A DNA stretch of 64,000 nt from Zhengitettix transpicula (Eukaryota > Arthropoda > Insecta > Orthoptera > Tetrigidae), in the NCBI GenBank assembly GCA_037074705.1, contig CM073590.1:45916395-45980394 (forward strand). Direction: 5' to 3'. The position numbers and the translations under genes are program-made. Positions within the stretch are counted from its first letter, which is position 1, and each line of letters begins with the position of its first letter. This document shows positions 61,837-64,000 of the stretch, piece after piece. The notes under the pieces are model-generated. The model saw nothing but the letters and a program-made list of their open reading frames with translations. It made no database searches and was not told where the DNA came from.

Positions 61837-62206
61837 AAAATTCACATATATACATAGTAATATAACAATTATAACAAGCAGGGTATAATACAAACAGATA
61901 ACAAGAATATAAGCAGTCGTTTAGTTCGATAAAGAAAGTTTTGTACTCGAAGAAGGGGAGCTGACTGAATTGGCATAGACTGCTACTGTGCTCACAACAT
62001 TAAAACCTTACATTTCTATATCTTACAAAATAAGTGCGGCGTAACGTACTCGTAAGTTGTGCAATAGCTTGAGATGTGTGGTGAACAAATTCACTCCACT
62101 AACCACAAGCAAGGTTTCCTAGTATTGCCGAATATTCAGTAGCCTCCTTGCAGTCCCTCCCCACCATCAGCAAGTCTATGTACAGCACTACACGAGGCGG
62201 CTGAAT

Positions 62207-63740
62207 TCAATCCCATCCATGGTGTTCCTTGTGAATTGGCACCCAAACTTTCTCCCATACTGGTTTCCAGATCTTCTTCCACTCTGGAACTTGGAATTGT
62301 TTCCACACAGGAACTGAAATCTGCTTCCATTCGTCCTTCCATATTAGTTTCTTCTCTGGGACCCAGATCAGCTTCTTGTCTGTCCTCCAGATCTGTATCT
62401 TTTCCTCTTTCCAGATGAGCTTCTTATCTGTAACCCAAACTTGTTTCTTCTCCGTTCGCCAGATTTGTTTATGTTCAACCTTCCATTCCAGCTTTTTCTC
62501 TGGAACCCAGATCAGTTTCTTATCAGTACGCCAGATTTTCTTCCAGATTGTTTTCCATACAAGCTTCTTTTTCCATAATCCGTGCGATGTATACTCCCAT
62601 CCATGATTATCTGTTCCGTGTGATTTTTCACCAGGAACCCAAACTTTTACCCATTCTGGAATTGAAATCTTTTTCCAGTCAGGCACTTGAATTTCTTTCC
62701 ATACGGGTACTTGTATTTCTTTCCAAATAGGAACATTTATTGTTTTCCAATCTGGTACCTGAATTTCTTTCCATATTGGTACCTGGATTTCTTTCCATAT
62801 CGGTTTCTGAATTGTCTTCCAGTCGGGAACTTGGATTTCTTTCCATACTGGGACTTGAATTTCTTTCCAGATTGGAACTTGAATCTTTTTCCACGCTGGC
62901 TTCCAGATCAATTTGCTGGCAGTTTTCCAAATCTGTTTCCACTCTTCCTTCCACACAAGTTTCTTTTTCCAGATTCCCTCTGGTTCGTGATGATCATCAT
63001 GATGATCATGGTGATCATGGTGAATATCTGGAGGACCGTAGCTGCTACTGATCCTATAAATACATAAATGCAATAAAATTAAATATCATCAATCATAAGT
63101 TTTTAACAATTAATTGTTAAGTTCTCAAATTCATCATTATCAGAAAATGTAAAATGTATTCAAGTAATATGCGTAGTTTATTACACACATTTCACAAGAG
63201 ACTTTTTTGGTGTGTTAATGATTTTAAATTATTGAGTCGGAATTTCCTTGAGAAATAGAGAATGCGAATAAGTATGTAAATATGTCCCGGAAGGAATTTA
63301 TAAAAGTAACAACAAAATGGAAATGGACGTTTGAATCTTTATTATTAAGGTTATATCAACATATAAATCATCACAATTTCTAAATTATTGATAGGATATT
63401 GAAAAGAAACTATTAGCTATGTAATTTTTACTCACTCTTTCTTCTGGCGGATTGGGTCTCCAAGAGTTGGAGATGTGAAGAGAACTCCGAACAGGAGTAC
63501 CTTAGAAAAATATAAACGATGTAAGTTAGAAATTGGAAGAAAGTATTGACGTGATGGAGTAGTAAATCAATATAAAAATTGATATTAATTTGGAAATACT
63601 TCTATTTTAAATGTACTATTTGGTCTTTGTTAATGTTTTTAATTTATTTGAAAATTTGTTTTTGATTACAATGGGTAAAATTGAATAATTTTCGGATATT
63701 GAGAAATTGAAGTTATTATTTAAGTAACAAGTATCTTCAT
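62207..63740 (-). CDS. Secreted Trp/Lys/Pro octapeptide-repeat protein, three-exon gene model
   Basis: Proposed coding exons are 63740-63729, 63500-63436 and 63053-62207, giving about 307 residues. A predicted signal peptide (MKILVLLFGVLFTSPTLG) is followed by DPIRQKKE, a His/Asp-rich stretch (precursor residues 37-48), and two blocks of fourteen octads (about 59-170 and 191-302) separated by an HG/GW linker and ending HHGWD. Octads follow the pattern hydrophobic-(W/Q)-x-P-x-W-K-x, for example IQVPIWKE and IWVPEKKL. About 37 Trp occur in roughly 289 mature residues, and no Cys is seen in the mature part. The strict 8-residue period, secretion and insect-style split of the signal peptide suggest an extracellular structural protein (cuticle, eggshell, silk or gut lining), but that role is inference and I cannot name the family. 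It is the only gene-like locus in the window, with no functional neighbour. Exon 3 is certain as an ORF, exon 2 is well supported, exon 1 is tentative. Confidence 0.82.
62225..62560 (-). repeat. Coding repeat block 2: fourteen 24-base units
   Basis: Fourteen octads preceded by LWKKKL and ending VWVPIHKE. The central nine (62321-62536) are three 24-residue super-repeats of the type IWRTDKKL, IWVPEKKL, xWKxExKQ. Compared with block 1, many Pro/Trp positions are replaced by acidic and basic residues, so the blocks differ in charge pattern while keeping length and register. Confidence 0.95.
62621..62956 (-). repeat. Coding repeat block 1: fourteen 24-base units
   Basis: Fourteen octads in a row, preceded by the six residues IWKKKL. 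The central nine (62669-62884) form three 24-residue super-repeats of the type IQVPxWKE, IQVPxWKE, IQVPDWKx. The block ends VWVPGEKS. The period at DNA level is 24 and 72 bases. Confidence 0.95.
62998..63036 (-). other. His/Asp-rich segment of the Trp-repeat protein
   Basis: The stretch reads HHDHHDHHDDHH followed by EPEG, just before the first repeat block. Dense His/Asp clusters bind zinc or copper in several hardened invertebrate materials; for this protein that is inference only. At the DNA level it is a short CATGAT-type trinucleotide-rich tract. Confidence 0.85.
63436..63500 (-). other. Exon 2 of the Trp-repeat gene (signal peptide core)
   Basis: This 65-base segment has an acceptor (TTTTTCTAAG) at its left boundary on the coding strand and a consensus donor (GTGAGTAAAA) after it. 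It reads VLLFGVLFTSPTLGDPIRQKK plus two bases GA. Joined to the G of exon 3 these make GAG (Glu), so phase and frame match exactly. The hydrophobic run followed by Gly-Asp-Pro is a typical signal-peptide end, cleaved probably after TLG. Confidence 0.85.
63729..63740 (-). other. Candidate exon 1 (start codon, M-K-I-L)
   Basis: ATG AAG ATA CTT followed by GT would join in phase 0 to exon 2 and give MKILVLLFGVLFTSPTLG. Splitting a signal peptide after 3-5 codons is common in insect secreted and cuticle genes. Against it, the donor GTTACT is weak and there is no clear TATA box upstream. The true first exon could lie beyond the window edge. Confidence 0.45.
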
Positions 63741-63889
63741 TGACTGGACCAATTCAGAATCTGTATTGAATAATCTCTGCCAACTCAAATGTTTCACTAT
63801 TAAAAAAAATACGACTTAAAAGAGAAATACCTCCAGCAATGAGATGGGAGGAGAAACTAATGCAGTAATTATGAATAGTGTTAAATGTC

Positions 63890-63990
63890 CAATAGAACCA
63901 GCTCATAAATTATCGGAAAATATATTAGCAAACTAGAAATCTCTAGGTAGTAAACGCACGTCTAACCACTAGCACACGAAGGTCCGCCTA
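63890..63990 (-). repeat. Possible tRNA-derived SINE fragment
   Basis: The minus strand reads TGCTAGTGGTTAGACGTGCG (A-box-like), with a degenerate GGTTCTATTGG later. It resembles insect tRNA-derived SINE heads ending CGAAGGTCCGC on the plus strand. The spacing is long for a tRNA, and the element runs toward the window edge. Confidence 0.35.
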
Positions 63991-64000
63991 CATTATAATA

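Larger units (their letters stand above)
62207..63053 (-). other. Exon 3 of the Trp-repeat gene (main coding exon)
   Basis: The open frame runs from the acceptor to a stop at 62207. The acceptor reads TTTATAG before G at 63053, which is the third base of a split codon. The frame is also open seven codons further upstream to an ATG at 63073, but that stretch (MHLCIYR) lies across the acceptor and is probably intron. It holds the whole repeat region and the terminal HHGWD. No frameshift or stop is seen over 847 bases despite strongly repetitive sequence, which argues for selection on the protein. Confidence 0.92.

Noticed and set aside
62136..62342. 68-codon minus ORF overlapping the end of the Trp-repeat gene
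   Set aside because: Alternative frame of the same repeats, running into the 3' UTR.
62236..63067. Plus-strand ORFs of 60-126 codons opposite the Trp-repeat gene
   Set aside because: They are reverse-complement shadows of the repetitive coding sequence; the minus-strand frame has splice sites, a signal peptide and regular repeats.
63829..63910. Alternative first exon (ATGAGCTGGTTC... with donor GTATTT)
   Set aside because: It ends in phase 1 whereas exon 2 needs phase 0 for the hydrophobic signal-peptide frame, and the peptide is not signal-like.
1..64000. CRISPR arrays, bacterial promoters, operons, rRNA genes, intact tRNA genes
   Set aside because: The sequence is eukaryotic; no regularly spaced repeats with unique spacers, no rRNA-like sequence, and no cloverleaf with closed acceptor stem was found.

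Overview
The window reads as a gene-poor, AT-rich stretch of an insect nuclear genome. I infer an insect, probably hemimetabolous with a large genome (cockroach, termite or stick insect), from three things: the insect-type mariner, Tc1 and LINE remnants, the long AT microsatellites, and the one convincing gene, which is split like a secreted or cuticle-type insect gene. No database could be searched, so the species call is inference.

Only one well-supported protein-coding gene is visible, at the right edge on the minus strand (about 62.2-63.7 kb). It encodes a small secreted protein with a signal peptide split by introns, a histidine/aspartate-rich N-terminus, and two blocks of fourteen 8-residue repeats. 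Tryptophan makes up about 13% of the predicted mature protein. I do not recognise the family by name. The exon 2 to exon 3 junction keeps the frame across consensus splice sites. The proposed first exon (M-K-I-L) gives a textbook signal peptide but has a poor donor site.

Nearly everything else that can be named is mobile-element debris. (1) A ~500-bp repeat family, here called A, occurs about ten times (full, truncated, tandem or inverted) between 8.1 and 43.4 kb; its ends read TTTTAGGGTAACAGGCTAC. (2) A ~1.1-kb family with TGTAAT...ATTACA ends (E) occurs six times, mostly inside AT microsatellites; two copies lie in tandem and two are inverted neighbours. (3) Mariner-type elements: two head-to-head wrecks at 22.8-23.8 kb and one with both terminal inverted repeats at 42.9-44.1 kb, split by an A copy. 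(4) A Tc1-like transposase C-terminus lies at 11.4-11.7 kb. (5) Four decayed LINE reverse transcriptases lie at 33.5, 53.2, 57.0 and 58.8 kb. (6) Scattered copies of a short motif resembling the hammerhead-ribozyme core carried by Penelope-like elements include a long foldback at 31.3-31.6 kb. (7) A diverged ~29-bp tandem repeat is shared by 8.0 and 24.5 kb. A MADF-type coding fragment with one stop lies at 10.0 kb.

Layout: 1-7.6 kb is AT-rich and nearly featureless. 7.6-46.8 kb is dense in repeats. 46.9-57 kb lacks the A and E families and holds a hairpin, a LINE and a tRNA-like SINE fragment. 57-59.5 kb carries two LINE fragments around an unexplained ORF with an 84-bp duplication. 59.5-62.1 kb is plain AT-rich sequence, and 62.2-63.7 kb is the tryptophan-repeat gene. 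No operon-like or pathway context exists. Most short ORFs here are chance frames or frames inside repeats and are left out.
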